From Paenibacillus apiarius (lineage in GTDB: Bacteria > Bacillota > Bacilli > Paenibacillales > Paenibacillaceae), in assembly GCF_017052585.1 (NCBI RefSeq), contig NZ_JAFFHZ010000001.1, positions 3,215,001 through 3,279,000 on the forward strand: a stretch of 64,000 nt of DNA, written 5' to 3'. This document shows, piece by piece, positions 38,033 through 46,336 of the stretch. Both the position numbers and the translations under genes were made by a program. Numbering within the stretch: the stretch's first letter is position 1; the number at the start of each line of letters is the position of its first letter. Under the pieces are notes generated by a model. That model saw nothing but the letters and a program-made list of their open reading frames with translations. It made no database searches and had not been told where the DNA came from.

Positions 38033-38078
38033 AAAGAGCGAAGAAGACGGGCGAAGAGCCGGATTCTTCGCTCTTTTG
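38033..38078 (+). terminator. Intrinsic terminator after the hydrolase gene
   Basis: AAAGAGCGAAGAA pairs perfectly with TTCTTCGCTCTTT, followed by TTGTG. The T-tract is short but the stem is long. The rest of 37877-38213 holds one dispersed 19-bp motif and no gene. Confidence 0.75.
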
Positions 38079-38111
38079 TGTTTGCCGGCCTCCGCGCAAT
38101 GGGCATTTGTC

Positions 38112-38130
38112 TAGTCTCCCTTACATTCAG
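38112..38130 (+). repeat. Diverged copy of the dispersed 19-bp motif
   Basis: TAGTCTCCCTTACATTCAG matches CAYTCTCCC-N6-TCAG except at positions 1 and 3. Confidence 0.55.
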
Positions 38131-38213
38131 GAGGGGGACGGAAGGGACATAGTGGACAAGCGGCGCAAAACATTGGAAAATAAAAGAAATGGGATGTCGG
38201 GGAGGCGTTGCGA

Positions 38214-39307
38214 TTGTTGGGAAAGTTACGCGTAATGGTCATCGGCTCGTTATGTATGCTTATGCTCGCGATGACGGCTTGTCAATCCGGGGCGGGAAAA
38301 GGGATTGCAACCGAGCCGCCGGCAATGGAGCGGGAAGACGGAGTCAACGCTCTGGATGGAAGTGAGTCTGAAGAGCGTCAGCCAGCGCCGTATCGTGCGC
38401 CGTTTACGGGATTGGAAGCGCAGGAGCCGCTGAAGAAGCGCCCGATTGCCGTCATGGTAAACAACTTCAAAAGCGCCAGACCGCAATCCGGCTTGTCATT
38501 CGCCGATATGCTGATAGAAGTGCTTGCGGAAGGGGGGATTACCCGCATTGTAGCTATTTATCATAGTCAGTTGGACTATGACGGGGCGATCGGACCGGTA
38601 CGGAGCATCCGGCCTTACTTGATCGAGCTGGGGGAGAGCTTCCACGCCGTGCTCGTTCATGCGGGCGGAAGCAACGATGCGTATTCTATCTTGCAGAAGC
38701 AGCGCAAGCCCTACTTGGATGAAATCACCAATGCAGGCAGAGCGTTTTGGCGGGAATCGTTCCGCAAGGCGCCGCACAATTTATACACGAAGCTGAGCAA
38801 GATCACGGAGACCGCTGCCACACGGTTTCCGATGGAGGATGAGGCCTTGCCAGCTTTGCACCGCTGCATACGGAAATAGAAGCTTCCGCCGCCATGCCTT
38901 CCACGAGCCAGCCATCCGCTTCAAGTGAAGCGGCAACCCGCATCGAAGTCGCCTTTATGAACAATGGCGATCGTGTGCAGTATGCATATGATGAAAATAG
39001 CGGAAACTATATCCGACATATCAATGGCGAGCCGCATCTTGACATGGCAACGGACAAGCCGCTCACGGCCGATAATGTGCTCGTGCTCGCTGCGCCCCAC
39101 CGCGTATTGGACAATGTCGGGCGGCTCGAAGTACAGCTGGATGGCGGCGGCGAAGCGCTCTTGTTCACGGGCGGGCGCACATATAGCGGCACATGGTAGC
39201 GTAACGGGCAAGGAGCTTTTGCATTCATGCAGTCCGGACAAGCCCTTCCGCTGAAGCCGGGGAAGACTCATATGTTGATCGTGCCGCACGAGCCGCCATT
39301 GCTTTAA
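38214..39307 (+). pseudogene. yerB: YerB-like lipoprotein (DUF3048), broken by a frameshift and a stop
   Basis: The first frame starts at TTG 38214 (GGGGAGG upstream), has a lipobox LAMTAC and the DUF3048 N-terminal domain (RPIAVMVNNFKSARPQSGLS, GPVRSIRPYLIEL), then stops at 38879. The DUF3048 C-terminal domain continues in another frame from about 38850 (HTEIEASAAMPSTSQPS onward) to a TAG at 39197-39199. Beyond it the same frame goes on with RNGQGAF and PLKPGKTHMLIVPHEPPLL to TAA at 39305-39307. So one indel near 38850 and one nonsense codon separate three pieces of a single gene of about 365 codons. Sequencing error could explain the lesions. Confidence 0.85.
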
Positions 39308-39391
39308 CACGTCGATTGGGAATGATTGGTTAATTACGCAAAGCCGTGTGGTAGCAAGGTTTACGGCGTACTTTTTGAAAAAACACGAAAC

Positions 39392-39499
39392 TTGTCGAAA
39401 AAGAAAGGATACTAGTCCTAAAAATGACGTAAACTTTCGACAAATGTCCACTTTCGCTTTACGGTTTCTTTACAAACCTACCGGGTCATGTGATAAACT
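39392..39499 (+). promoter_or_regulatory. Inverted Spo0A-box-like sites and weak promoter before DUF47-pit
   Basis: TTGTCGAAA (39392-39400) and its inverse TTTCGACAA (39435-39443) each contain the 0A-box core TGTCGAA. Their centres are 43 bp apart, about four helical turns. TTTACA (39469-39474) with GATAAA (39492-39497) is a possible promoter downstream. Control of phosphate uptake by Spo0A would be inference. Confidence 0.5.
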
Positions 39500-39560
39500 A
39501 TGTAAGGCTTGAAAAGTTTACATCACATAGGCAATTTCTTGTTGCAAAGGAGATCTCGGA

Positions 39561-40172
39561 ATGTTCAAGAAGAAGGACGTGTTTTTCGAAACGCTGCAAA
39601 ATATGGCGGATACGCTCGTTCAAGCAGCAGAAACGTTCGCACAAGGTGTAGAAGATTTGAGTGATGTGTTGTCTTTTACCAAGGAAATGAAGGAACTAGA
39701 GAGCAAATGCGATATGTTTACCCACACGATTTTGACAGAGCTCAACAAAACCTTCATTACGCCGATCGAGCGTGAGGATATTATGGCGCTGACGACGGCA
39801 TTGGATGACGTTCTGGACGGGATGGAGGCCAGTGCTTCGCGTTTCGACATGTACCAGATGCTTGAACGTGATGAAATCGTGGTGTTGTTCGCGGATATTA
39901 TCAAGCGCAGCACGTATGAAATTCAGAAAGCAATTCGTTTGTTGTCACAGAAGAAGCTCCTCGCGATTCGCGAGCACAACATCCGCGTCAACGAACTGGA
40001 AAATGCGGCCGACGATATTTACCGCCGCGGGATCCGGGCTTTGTTCGTCGATGTGACGGACCCGATTGAATTGATTAAACGCAAAGATGTGTATGAACGG
40101 TTGGAAGCGACTACGGATAGCTGCGAGGATGTAGCGAACCAGTTGGAATCGATCGTCATGCGGAATTCCTAA
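39561..40172 (+). CDS. DUF47 (PhoU-like) partner of the phosphate transporter
   Basis: A 203-residue, mostly helical protein of the DUF47/YkaA family. The helical core includes the acidic words ELESKCDMFTH and DDVLDGMEASASRFD, which in PhoU-like proteins bind metal. Members are commonly encoded next to Pit transporters and are thought to modulate them. AAAGGAGAT lies before the ATG. The pit gene follows after 92 nt. Confidence 0.9.
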   Translation: MFKKKDVFFETLQNMADTLVQAAETFAQGVEDLSDVLSFTKEMKELESKCDMFTHTILTELNKTFITPIEREDIMALTTALDDVLDGMEASASRFDMYQMLERDEIVVLFADIIKRSTYEIQKAIRLLSQKKLLAIREHNIRVNELENAADDIYRRGIRALFVDVTDPIELIKRKDVYERLEATTDSCEDVANQLESIVMRNS

Positions 40173-40219
40173 TAACTGTCGTAGCATAAGCAAGCTGAGT
40201 GTACGAAGGAGGTTGGGTA

Positions 40220-40264
40220 TTGCGCGGACGCGAGCGGTTCTCGGTTCAGTGCAATCGCGGGTAA
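40220..40264 (+). CDS. Possible 14-codon leader peptide, in frame with pit
   Basis: GAAGGAGG lies at 40205-40212, a strong ribosome-binding site, 7 nt before TTG 40220. The frame runs 14 codons (from MRGRERF) and its TAA touches the pit ATG (TAAATG) in the same frame. The pit ATG itself has no clear site. So ribosomes may load here and restart at pit, or a longer Pit N-terminus may have been cut by the TAA. Confidence 0.4.
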   Translation: MRGRERFSVQCNRG

Positions 40265-41272
40265 ATGGACATAGATATGACTTTAATGGTCGTGGGAGTC
40301 GTCATCATTTTGGCGCTGGGCTTTGACTTTATCAATGGCTTCCACGACACGGCGAACGCTATCGCGACGTCGGTATCGACGCGGGCATTGCCGCCAAGGG
40401 TAGCGATTTTGATGGCTGCCACAATGAACTTCGTCGGAGCCCTTACGTTTACGGGCGTAGCGAAGACGATTGGGGGCAGCATTGCCGATCCCGCCAAGCT
40501 GGAAAATGGGCTGGAGATCGTGGCGGCAGCGCTCATTGCCGCTATTATTTGGAACTTGGTTACATGGTGGTTCGGCATTCCGTCCTCCTCCTCCCATGCG
40601 CTCATTGGCGCGTTGGCAGGGGCGGTGTTCGCCGGAGCCGGAATGGATTATTTGAATATGGGCGGATTCAAGAGCATCGTTATCGGTCTCATCATTTCGC
40701 CGATCATTGCATTTGTCGTAGGTTATATCGTCATGATGATACTGAAATGGATCTTCGGCAGGCACAGTCCGCATACCGTCAACAAAGGGTTCCGGACATG
40801 CCAGATTATTACGGCGGCCTTCCAATCATTCACCCACGGGACGAACGACGCGCAGAAGGCGATGGGTATTATTACGTTCGCTCTCGTAACGGCGCAGGTT
40901 CAGACCGATATGGAAGTCCAATTGTGGGTTAAGATTGCAGCCGCTACGGCGATGGCGCTCGGTACGTCCATCGGCGGTTGGAAGATTATCAAGACGATGG
41001 GAACGAAAATTTTCAAGATTGAACCAATTAACGGCTTTGCCGCTGATTTGTCCGCCGCTTCGGTTATTATGTCGGCGACGCTGACGCACTTGCCAATTAG
41101 CACTACGCATGCTATCACCTCCGCCATTTTGGGGGTAGGGTCCGCCAAGCGTTTTTCGGCTGTCAAGTGGGGGGTAGCAGGCCGGATCGTCATTACATGG
41201 TTTATTACGATTCCGATCTGCGCGGTGCTGGCAATGGTTGTTTTAAAAATAATCCATTTTGCTTTCTATTAA
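40265..41272 (+). CDS. pit: Inorganic phosphate transporter, PiT family
   Basis: A 335-residue membrane protein with about ten hydrophobic segments. Both PiT signatures are present: GFDFINGFHDTANAIATSV near residue 18 and QSFTHGTNDAQKAMGI in the second half, which carry the Asp and Asn residues used for Pi and cation binding. It should import phosphate, perhaps with divalent metals, together with the DUF47 protein upstream. Translation probably depends on coupling to the short upstream frame. Confidence 0.95.
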   Translation: MDIDMTLMVVGVVIILALGFDFINGFHDTANAIATSVSTRALPPRVAILMAATMNFVGALTFTGVAKTIGGSIADPAKLENGLEIVAAALIAAIIWNLVTWWFGIPSSSSHALIGALAGAVFAGAGMDYLNMGGFKSIVIGLIISPIIAFVVGYIVMMILKWIFGRHSPHTVNKGFRTCQIITAAFQSFTHGTNDAQKAMGIITFALVTAQVQTDMEVQLWVKIAAATAMALGTSIGGWKIIKTMGTKIFKIEPINGFAADLSAASVIMSATLTHLPISTTHAITSAILGVGSAKRFSAVKWGVAGRIVITWFITIPICAVLAMVVLKIIHFAFY

Positions 41273-41279
41273 TCAATAC

Positions 41280-41328
41280 GGGGTGTTCCGGGAGTAGAGC
41301 TTCTACTTCGCGGGAACGCCCCTTATTT
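41280..41328. terminator. Bidirectional terminator between pit and the SMR genes
   Basis: GGGGTGTTCC and GGGAACGCCCC pair, with an inner AGTAGA/TCTACT helix. T-rich sequence follows on the plus strand; it serves both convergent operons. Confidence 0.75.
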
Positions 41329-41363
41329 GTCGTTGCCGTCCGTTGCATGGTTCATGTGCCGCT

Positions 41364-41678
41364 TCATGTTGACAGCTTCAGACCGATGAGCGAAATGACG
41401 ATAAGCGAGATGAACAGCAGCCGCTTCCACTCCTTCGGTTCTTTGAAAAATATCATTCCCGCCAGCACGCTGCCGGCGGAGCCGATACCGGTCCAGATGC
41501 CGTAGGCGGTTCCAATCGGAATCGTCCGGAGCGAGGAGGACAGAAGATAGAAGCTCGCGCCTCCGAACGCGATGGCACACAGGGTAGGCGCTAATTTACG
41601 GAACCCGTCCGATTTTTTTAGGCTGATGACGCCGCCGATTTCTGCAAAGCCAGCGAGTATAAGGAATATCCAATTCAT
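41364..41678 (-). CDS. Small multidrug resistance (SMR) subunit, second of a pair
   Basis: A 104-residue protein with four membrane segments. The active Glu is in WIFLILAGFAEIGGVISLKKS (residue 13) and the family word PIGTAYGIWTGIGSAGSV is present. GGGGGATT precedes the ATG on the minus strand. It lies 50 bp after another SMR gene, as in paired systems such as YkkCD or EbrAB, where two subunits form a heterodimer. Its substrate could be drugs or guanidinium; the sequence alone does not tell. Confidence 0.9.
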   Translation of the reverse strand: MNWIFLILAGFAEIGGVISLKKSDGFRKLAPTLCAIAFGGASFYLLSSSLRTIPIGTAYGIWTGIGSAGSVLAGMIFFKEPKEWKRLLFISLIVISLIGLKLST

Positions 41679-41728
41679 AACGAATCCCCCTGTGAAAAAG
41701 TGTAGTTAGACATTGTGGCACGGCTGAA

Positions 41729-42085
41729 TTATTTCACTCTTGCCGGTTGCTGTGCTGGTTCGGGCTCTTCCGCTGTGACCAGCTTCAAGCCGATGATCGA
41801 TCCGACGAGCAGGATGATGCAGGCGATCCGAAGCAAGCTTGCCGGTTCTCCCATGAACAGGATGCCGACGAGCGCTGTTCCGGCCGAGCCGATGCCGGTA
41901 TATACCGCATAAGCCGTTCCAATCGGAAGCCGTCTCATCGCCTGCGTAAAGAAGTAAAAGCTAATGATAATCAAGCCGATAGTAATGAGGCTGGGCAATA
42001 GCACGGTAAAGCCATGCGCATATTTCAGGCCGATGGCCCAGCCGATTTCAATAATTCCTCCAATGACTACGTAAAGCCATGCCAT
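41729..42085 (-). CDS. Small multidrug resistance (SMR) subunit, first of a pair
   Basis: A 118-residue four-helix membrane protein with the active Glu at 13 (VVIGGIIEIGWAIGLKYA), PIGTAYAVYTGIGSAG, and a Pro/Glu/Gln-rich C-terminal tail after residue 103. GAAGGAGG lies before the ATG on the minus strand. It is the first gene of the two-gene SMR operon. I looked for a ykkC guanidine riboswitch in its leader and did not see one. Confidence 0.9.
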   Translation of the reverse strand: MAWLYVVIGGIIEIGWAIGLKYAHGFTVLLPSLITIGLIIISFYFFTQAMRRLPIGTAYAVYTGIGSAGTALVGILFMGEPASLLRIACIILLVGSIIGLKLVTAEEPEPAQQPARVK

Positions 42086-42217
42086 AGGTCAATCCTCCTT
42101 CATTTTTGGGTTGTTGCGATGCGAAAGAAACCGATGAGCTTGTCCCATTTATTGTCGCCCTGATCGGACGAAGACATGCTGCATCGAGCCGAAGATTAGA
42201 CCGGAAATGATAGGGAG

Positions 42218-42262
42218 AGAGGCTGCCCCCATAGTAGAATTTCCACTAAGGAGACAGCCTCT
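42218..42262. repeat. 45-bp perfect-armed hairpin
   Basis: AGAGGCTG and CAGCCTCT are perfect arms, with a CCCCC/GGAGA partial helix and an inner TAGT...ACTA pair. There is no T-tract on the plus strand and only a weak one on the minus strand. It may be a terminator of the 42405-42971 gene or a mobile palindromic element. Confidence 0.5.
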
Positions 42263-42404
42263 AGGTGCCTGAGTCGGGAGGGGATCCCTGCTGTGCGGTG
42301 TCCGGTGGTGCCCATCCGCAGGAAAATAACGCGGCTGACGGGTCCGGACAGGATAGTGATAAATGCCGATCCTGCTTGGGGGGAGAAGGCGGTGCTTCAG
42401 CGCT

Positions 42405-42971
42405 CTATCGTTTGCGCCGCTGGTTCGGGCGCGTCGTCCGGCGCTGCTTCGCAGGTCTTCTCGTGCCGGTTCGATTGCTCGGGCTGGGTCTGCGCTGGCG
42501 TCGTCTTCTTCGTCTGCGCTGCGCTTCCTCCACATCCCAATCTTCCACATCGTCGTCGGCTTCCTTCTTGCCCTTCTTATTAGGGAGGAGGCTGCCCATG
42601 AGCAGCTTCGCTACCGGCGCAATTTGCGAGACGCTTTGCATTACCTTTTGAACCTTGTTCATCGTGGCGACGATGCCGTCGATACCGCCCATGCGGTCGA
42701 TGACCTGCTTGATGTCATTCATGGAGAAGCTGCTTTTCTTCTCGGTATTGAGGGGGGTCACCGGTGTCTCCGCAACCGGGGTGTATGGCACGATGGCTCC
42801 TTCGGGCGCTGACGGCGGCTGGAACTGGGAAGGGGGCAAGCCGCCCGAGAAGCTGCGGGTCCACTGAGCCGATGAGGAGTGGGAATGCTGCTTCGGTATA
42901 TGCAAGCTTGGCACGGCCATGAGGTCCTGCGGATTCGTCGGGGCCCGCCGTCCGTGGTGAGGCGCGTTCAT
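42405..42971 (-). CDS. Hypothetical protein, possibly YqfQ/VrrA-like
   Basis: A 188-residue protein with a Pro/Ser-rich N-terminal half, a central helix pair (SMNDIKQVIDRMGGIDGIVATMNKV and QSVSQIAPVAKLLMGSL, given in pieces) and an acidic stretch followed by an extremely basic Arg-rich tail from about residue 150. The central part recalls the YqfQ/VrrA family of Bacillus, of unknown function. AAAAAGGT lies before the ATG on the minus strand. The basic tail could bind nucleic acid or polyanions. Identity is tentative. Confidence 0.6.
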   Translation of the reverse strand: MNAPHHGRRAPTNPQDLMAVPSLHIPKQHSHSSSAQWTRSFSGGLPPSQFQPPSAPEGAIVPYTPVAETPVTPLNTEKKSSFSMNDIKQVIDRMGGIDGIVATMNKVQKVMQSVSQIAPVAKLLMGSLLPNKKGKKEADDDVEDWDVEEAQRRRRRRRQRRPSPSNRTGTRRPAKQRRTTRPNQRRKR

Positions 42972-43124
42972 ATGATCACGACCTTTTTAAATAAAATATT
43001 GATTGGCTCTAACCTATGGGTTACTATACTGTATGTGGTAGGCGAACAACTCGTTTGGACGATCGCCCGTAGGCGTACGCCCGATCCTGAATGGAAACGC
43101 TTTATTTTCACTACTATTCTCTAA
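42972..43124 (+). CDS. Possible 50-residue membrane peptide
   Basis: The ATG at 42972 abuts the start of the divergent minus-strand gene (CATATG). GGTGAGG lies 9 nt upstream. The product has one hydrophobic segment (LWVTILYVVGEQLVW) and a basic C-terminal half. The evidence is only the ribosome site and composition, so this may be chance. Confidence 0.3.
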   Translation: MITTFLNKILIGSNLWVTILYVVGEQLVWTIARRRTPDPEWKRFIFTTIL

Positions 43125-43206
43125 AGCACAAACTTGGTAACGCTTGAAAAGGTAGGATAAAGGAAGTACAATGAGGTTACAAGCGATGAAGTAGGGGTGG
43201 ATAAGG

Positions 43207-43497
43207 TTGCAATTGAAAAAATTGAACGATAAGACGATCGACCAGCTGTTCGAGGCGGTTTTGACCCTTGAATCAGTGGAAGAGTGCTATATTTTCTTTG
43301 ACGATCTGTGCACGGTGAATGAAATTCAATCCTTATCCCAGCGATTAGAGGTTGCTCGCATGTTGGGCAAGGGCTGTACGTACAATCAGATTGAAGCGGA
43401 GACCGGAGCGAGTACAGCCACGATTTCGCGTGTGAAGCGTTGTTTGAATTACGGGAATGACGGTTACAAAATGGCTTTGGAGCGTCTCGGGCGATAA
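43207..43497 (+). CDS. yerC: YerC/TrpR-like DNA-binding protein
   Basis: A 96-residue helical protein of the TrpR/YerC/YecD family. The helix-turn-helix is in LGKGCTYNQIEAETGASTATISRVKR at about 55-80, preceded by the dimerisation helices (LTLESVEECYIFFDDLCTVNEI). It starts at TTG with AGGGGTGGA upstream. In B. subtilis yerC also lies downstream of the pur operon near yerB. Its operator is unknown. Confidence 0.92.
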   Translation: MQLKKLNDKTIDQLFEAVLTLESVEECYIFFDDLCTVNEIQSLSQRLEVARMLGKGCTYNQIEAETGASTATISRVKRCLNYGNDGYKMALERLGR

Positions 43498-43499
43498 GC

Positions 43500-44504
43500 A
43501 TGAAGCCGGGTCTGTTGGTGGTTAGCCACGGTTCACGAGACGGCTCTTGGGTTACACTGGTAGATGAAGCGATTGCCAAGGCTGCGTGGCCGGAAGGCGT
43601 ACCGATCGCTTCTTCTTTTTTGGAATGCGTGCCGAGCCGGAATATTCAGGACGGCGTCGACGCGCTGGAAGCGCAAGGGGTGGACCATATTGGGGTCATC
43701 CCCTTGTTCGTGTCCGCGGGCAGCAAGCACGTGGACGAGATCGCGTACGCGCTCGGCGTAACGGCGGCGCCGCTTGCGAAGACGGAGCTGGCGCCGTTCC
43801 GCGTGAACGCGCGCGTGCTGTACGGGCGCCCGCTTGACGGCGGAGCCGTGGCGGCCGAGCTAGGCGGGCGGCCCGGGTTGGCCGGCGGCAAGGAGGCCAA
43901 CGGAGGCGCGGGCGTTGCCGCGCGCGTGTTCGGCGGGGCCGATGATGCGGAGGAGGATATTCTCCTCCGCATGGTGGAGGCCCGCCTGCGCGGGCTGGGC
44001 GTACGCCCCGGCGCGGATGGCGTGCTGCTGATAGCGCACGGCAGTCCGCACGAGCCGTTCCAGGCGCGCTGGCATGATAGCCTGCGCGGCTTGGCGCGGC
44101 TGCTCGTGAAGCGCGGCATGTGCGCGGCCGCGTCGCACGCGCTGCTCTGCTGTGAGGACATCGCGGCCGCCGCGCAGCGGTTAATGAGCTTGCTGAGCGG
44201 CGCCGCAGACGGGTTTGGCGAGCGCGCGGAGAAGCTGGCCGCACCACTTCCAATGTTCGATGCTGCTCCATCCCTTGGAGCGGATGAAGAGCTTGGCGAG
44301 CATGCGGTGAAGCGGCGAGTGGCGGTGGTGCCGGTATTTCTGAGCCGAGGGTATTTTACGACTCATGTTATTCCTGAGCGCTTGGCAGACGTTCCGGTTA
44401 TGTACGACGGACAGACGCTGCTGCCGTATCCGGCGCTAAGCCGCTGGCTGGAGCGTGAAGCAGAGAGGCTGCTGGGGATGCTGGCTGGCAGATTGAGCGA
44501 ATGA
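43500..44504 (+). CDS. Sirohydrochlorin chelatase, CbiX/SirB family (two-domain)
   Basis: A 334-residue class II chelatase with two related halves, each starting with the metal-ligand word: VVSHGSRDG (His10) and LIAHGSPHEPF (His near 180). It should insert cobalt or iron (ferrous) into sirohydrochlorin for cobalamin or siroheme. It begins 2 nt after yerC. The middle third is much more GC-rich than the ends, and carries a Gly/Ala-rich linker between the domains. There are no other cob or sir genes here, so the metal is open. Confidence 0.88.
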   Translation: MKPGLLVVSHGSRDGSWVTLVDEAIAKAAWPEGVPIASSFLECVPSRNIQDGVDALEAQGVDHIGVIPLFVSAGSKHVDEIAYALGVTAAPLAKTELAPFRVNARVLYGRPLDGGAVAAELGGRPGLAGGKEANGGAGVAARVFGGADDAEEDILLRMVEARLRGLGVRPGADGVLLIAHGSPHEPFQARWHDSLRGLARLLVKRGMCAAASHALLCCEDIAAAAQRLMSLLSGAADGFGERAEKLAAPLPMFDAAPSLGADEELGEHAVKRRVAVVPVFLSRGYFTTHVIPERLADVPVMYDGQTLLPYPALSRWLEREAERLLGMLAGRLSE

Positions 44505-44737
44505 AAATAGTTGTTTTTTTCACCAAAACGTTTAACATAGAAGATTGAACGATAAGTTCTTGTGTTCCTTGTTTGAAGATGGTTTCTGTGAAAGGGTTCA
44601 CGGTTCACGATATAAGATTCGGTTGTTCTGATTGGCATGCAAGCAGAGAGAACGGCGCTGGTGAGATTGTTGCTGCGCACGGATAATGGTTGTGAGATCG
44701 CATCGATATGAATAGATTGTAAATGGGTGACGCAGTC

Positions 44738-45631
44738 ATGATAAAAAAAGCGAGACTAATCTATAACCCGACCTCCGGACGGGAGGAAGGCAAGAAGCGG
44801 CTGGCGGATATTTTGCAGATGCTGGATGCCGCAGGCATCGAAACGACGACGCACGCGACGGACGGCGAGGGCGATGCGACGACGAGTGCGGCGGAAGCGA
44901 TCGACCGCGGCTACGATATGATTATCGCGGCTGGCGGAGACGGCACGTTGAACGAGGTCATTAACGGCATGGCAGGCAAGCCGGAACGGCCGCCGCTTGG
45001 CATCATCCCGCTCGGGACGACGAACGATTTCGCCCGGGCGCTTGGCATTCCGCGCAATTGGGAAGAGGCATGCTCGATCATTACGCGGCAGGTGACGCGG
45101 GTCATCGATCTGGGGCAGGCGAATGATAAATATTTCATCAATATCGCGGGCGGCGGGTCGTTGACAGAGCTGACATATGAGGTGCCAAGCAAGCTGAAGA
45201 CGATGATTGGACAGCTCGCTTATTACATGAAGGGCCTCGAGAAGATGACGCGCCTGCGTCCGACGGAGCTGCGCATCGAGCTGGATGGCCATGGCGTATT
45301 CCATGAGGAATTCATGTTGTTCCTCATTACGAACACGAACTCCGTCGGCGGCTTCGAGAAGCTGGCGCCGGATGCGCGCATTGACGATGGTCTGTTCGAT
45401 GTCATCATGCTTAAGAAGTGCAATCTGGCGGAATTCATCCGCGTGGCAGGCATGGCGCTGCGTGGCGAGCATGTGAACGATCCGCTCATCATTCATGCTC
45501 AGACGAAGCGCGTGTCGGTGACCTCGCCGGATATGGTGCAGCTCAATCTGGACGGGGAGTACGGCGGACTGCTGCCGGCGACGTTCCAGGTGCTGCCGTC
45601 GCATTTGCGGATTTTTGTGGATGGTGAATAG
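44738..45631 (+). CDS. dgkB: Diacylglycerol kinase (lipid kinase)
   Basis: A 297-residue kinase that phosphorylates diacylglycerol, recycling it into phosphatidic acid after lipoteichoic acid synthesis. The nucleotide-binding word GGDGT is at 66-70 and the fold includes LGIIPLGTTNDFARALGIP. The ATG at 44738 follows GGGTGA; an ATG at 44723 has no site. In B. subtilis dgkB also precedes rlmCD. The long spacer after it contains two dispersed 19-bp motifs. Confidence 0.94.
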   Translation: MIKKARLIYNPTSGREEGKKRLADILQMLDAAGIETTTHATDGEGDATTSAAEAIDRGYDMIIAAGGDGTLNEVINGMAGKPERPPLGIIPLGTTNDFARALGIPRNWEEACSIITRQVTRVIDLGQANDKYFINIAGGGSLTELTYEVPSKLKTMIGQLAYYMKGLEKMTRLRPTELRIELDGHGVFHEEFMLFLITNTNSVGGFEKLAPDARIDDGLFDVIMLKKCNLAEFIRVAGMALRGEHVNDPLIIHAQTKRVSVTSPDMVQLNLDGEYGGLLPATFQVLPSHLRIFVDGE

Positions 45632-45810
45632 AAAATGGGAAGCATCGTTCGGATGAGAACGAGCGGCTTGGCTTGCTGCCGGTGCGGGGCGGGTCAGGCC
45701 ATTTCTTGCTCTTTAGGGAATGTTTATGTTAGGCGGGTGGCGGGGCGTTAAAGTGAATGAAATCACTTTTTTCTTCCCGGAGCAGGTATGTCTGTTTTCA
45801 TCCTTTGTTT

Positions 45811-45914
45811 CACTCTCCCCTTCATTCAGAATGGCAGCCCGCTTCTCCTTTTTGAACGTGTAGACGGTCATTTATGTACTTATGGTTCTTATGCCCATTC
45901 TCCCTTACAGTCAG
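45811..45914 (+). repeat. Two copies of the dispersed 19-bp motif in the dgkB-rlmCD spacer
   Basis: CACTCTCCCCTTCATTCAG (45811-45829) and CATTCTCCCTTACAGTCAG (45896-45914) are direct copies 85 bp apart. The 705-nt spacer 45632-46336 has no gene; it also has a 6-3-6 palindrome CATGTT-ATG-AACATG at 46106-46120. Confidence 0.7.
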
Positions 45915-46336
45915 AAAAGTAAATGTTGAGGATAAGGCACATGGCGTACTGGATGCCGTGGGATGAAGCGTGTGAAAATAATGGAAGTGAATTAGAGTGA
46001 TCGTTGGTCATGCTCTCTCCTGATGGAAGGGTAGAATGAAGCAAAGTAACCGGTGAAACAAATCTCCGTAGTCTGAAAGGCATTGTGTGCACGGAACATT
46101 CGTTACATGTTATGAACATGAACAATCACGGTTCTTAGCTTTTTTTAAACGCGGTTGCTTACCTTTCAAAGGTCTCGGTAGAGATTTTCTCATTGAAGGC
46201 GCAGCTATGGTATGATGGGAACGATGTTGAAAAGGTCAGTAAGATTGTGCGATGGATAAGTTTTATGAAGGTTGTACAGGTAAGGACAAAAAGGCTGAAT
46301 TGAGATAGAAGCAACGAGGAAGCGGGAGGGCATAGC

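Noticed and set aside
42086..42217. ykkC guanidine riboswitch before the SMR pair
   Set aside because: I looked for the conserved ykkC core words on the minus strand and did not find them.
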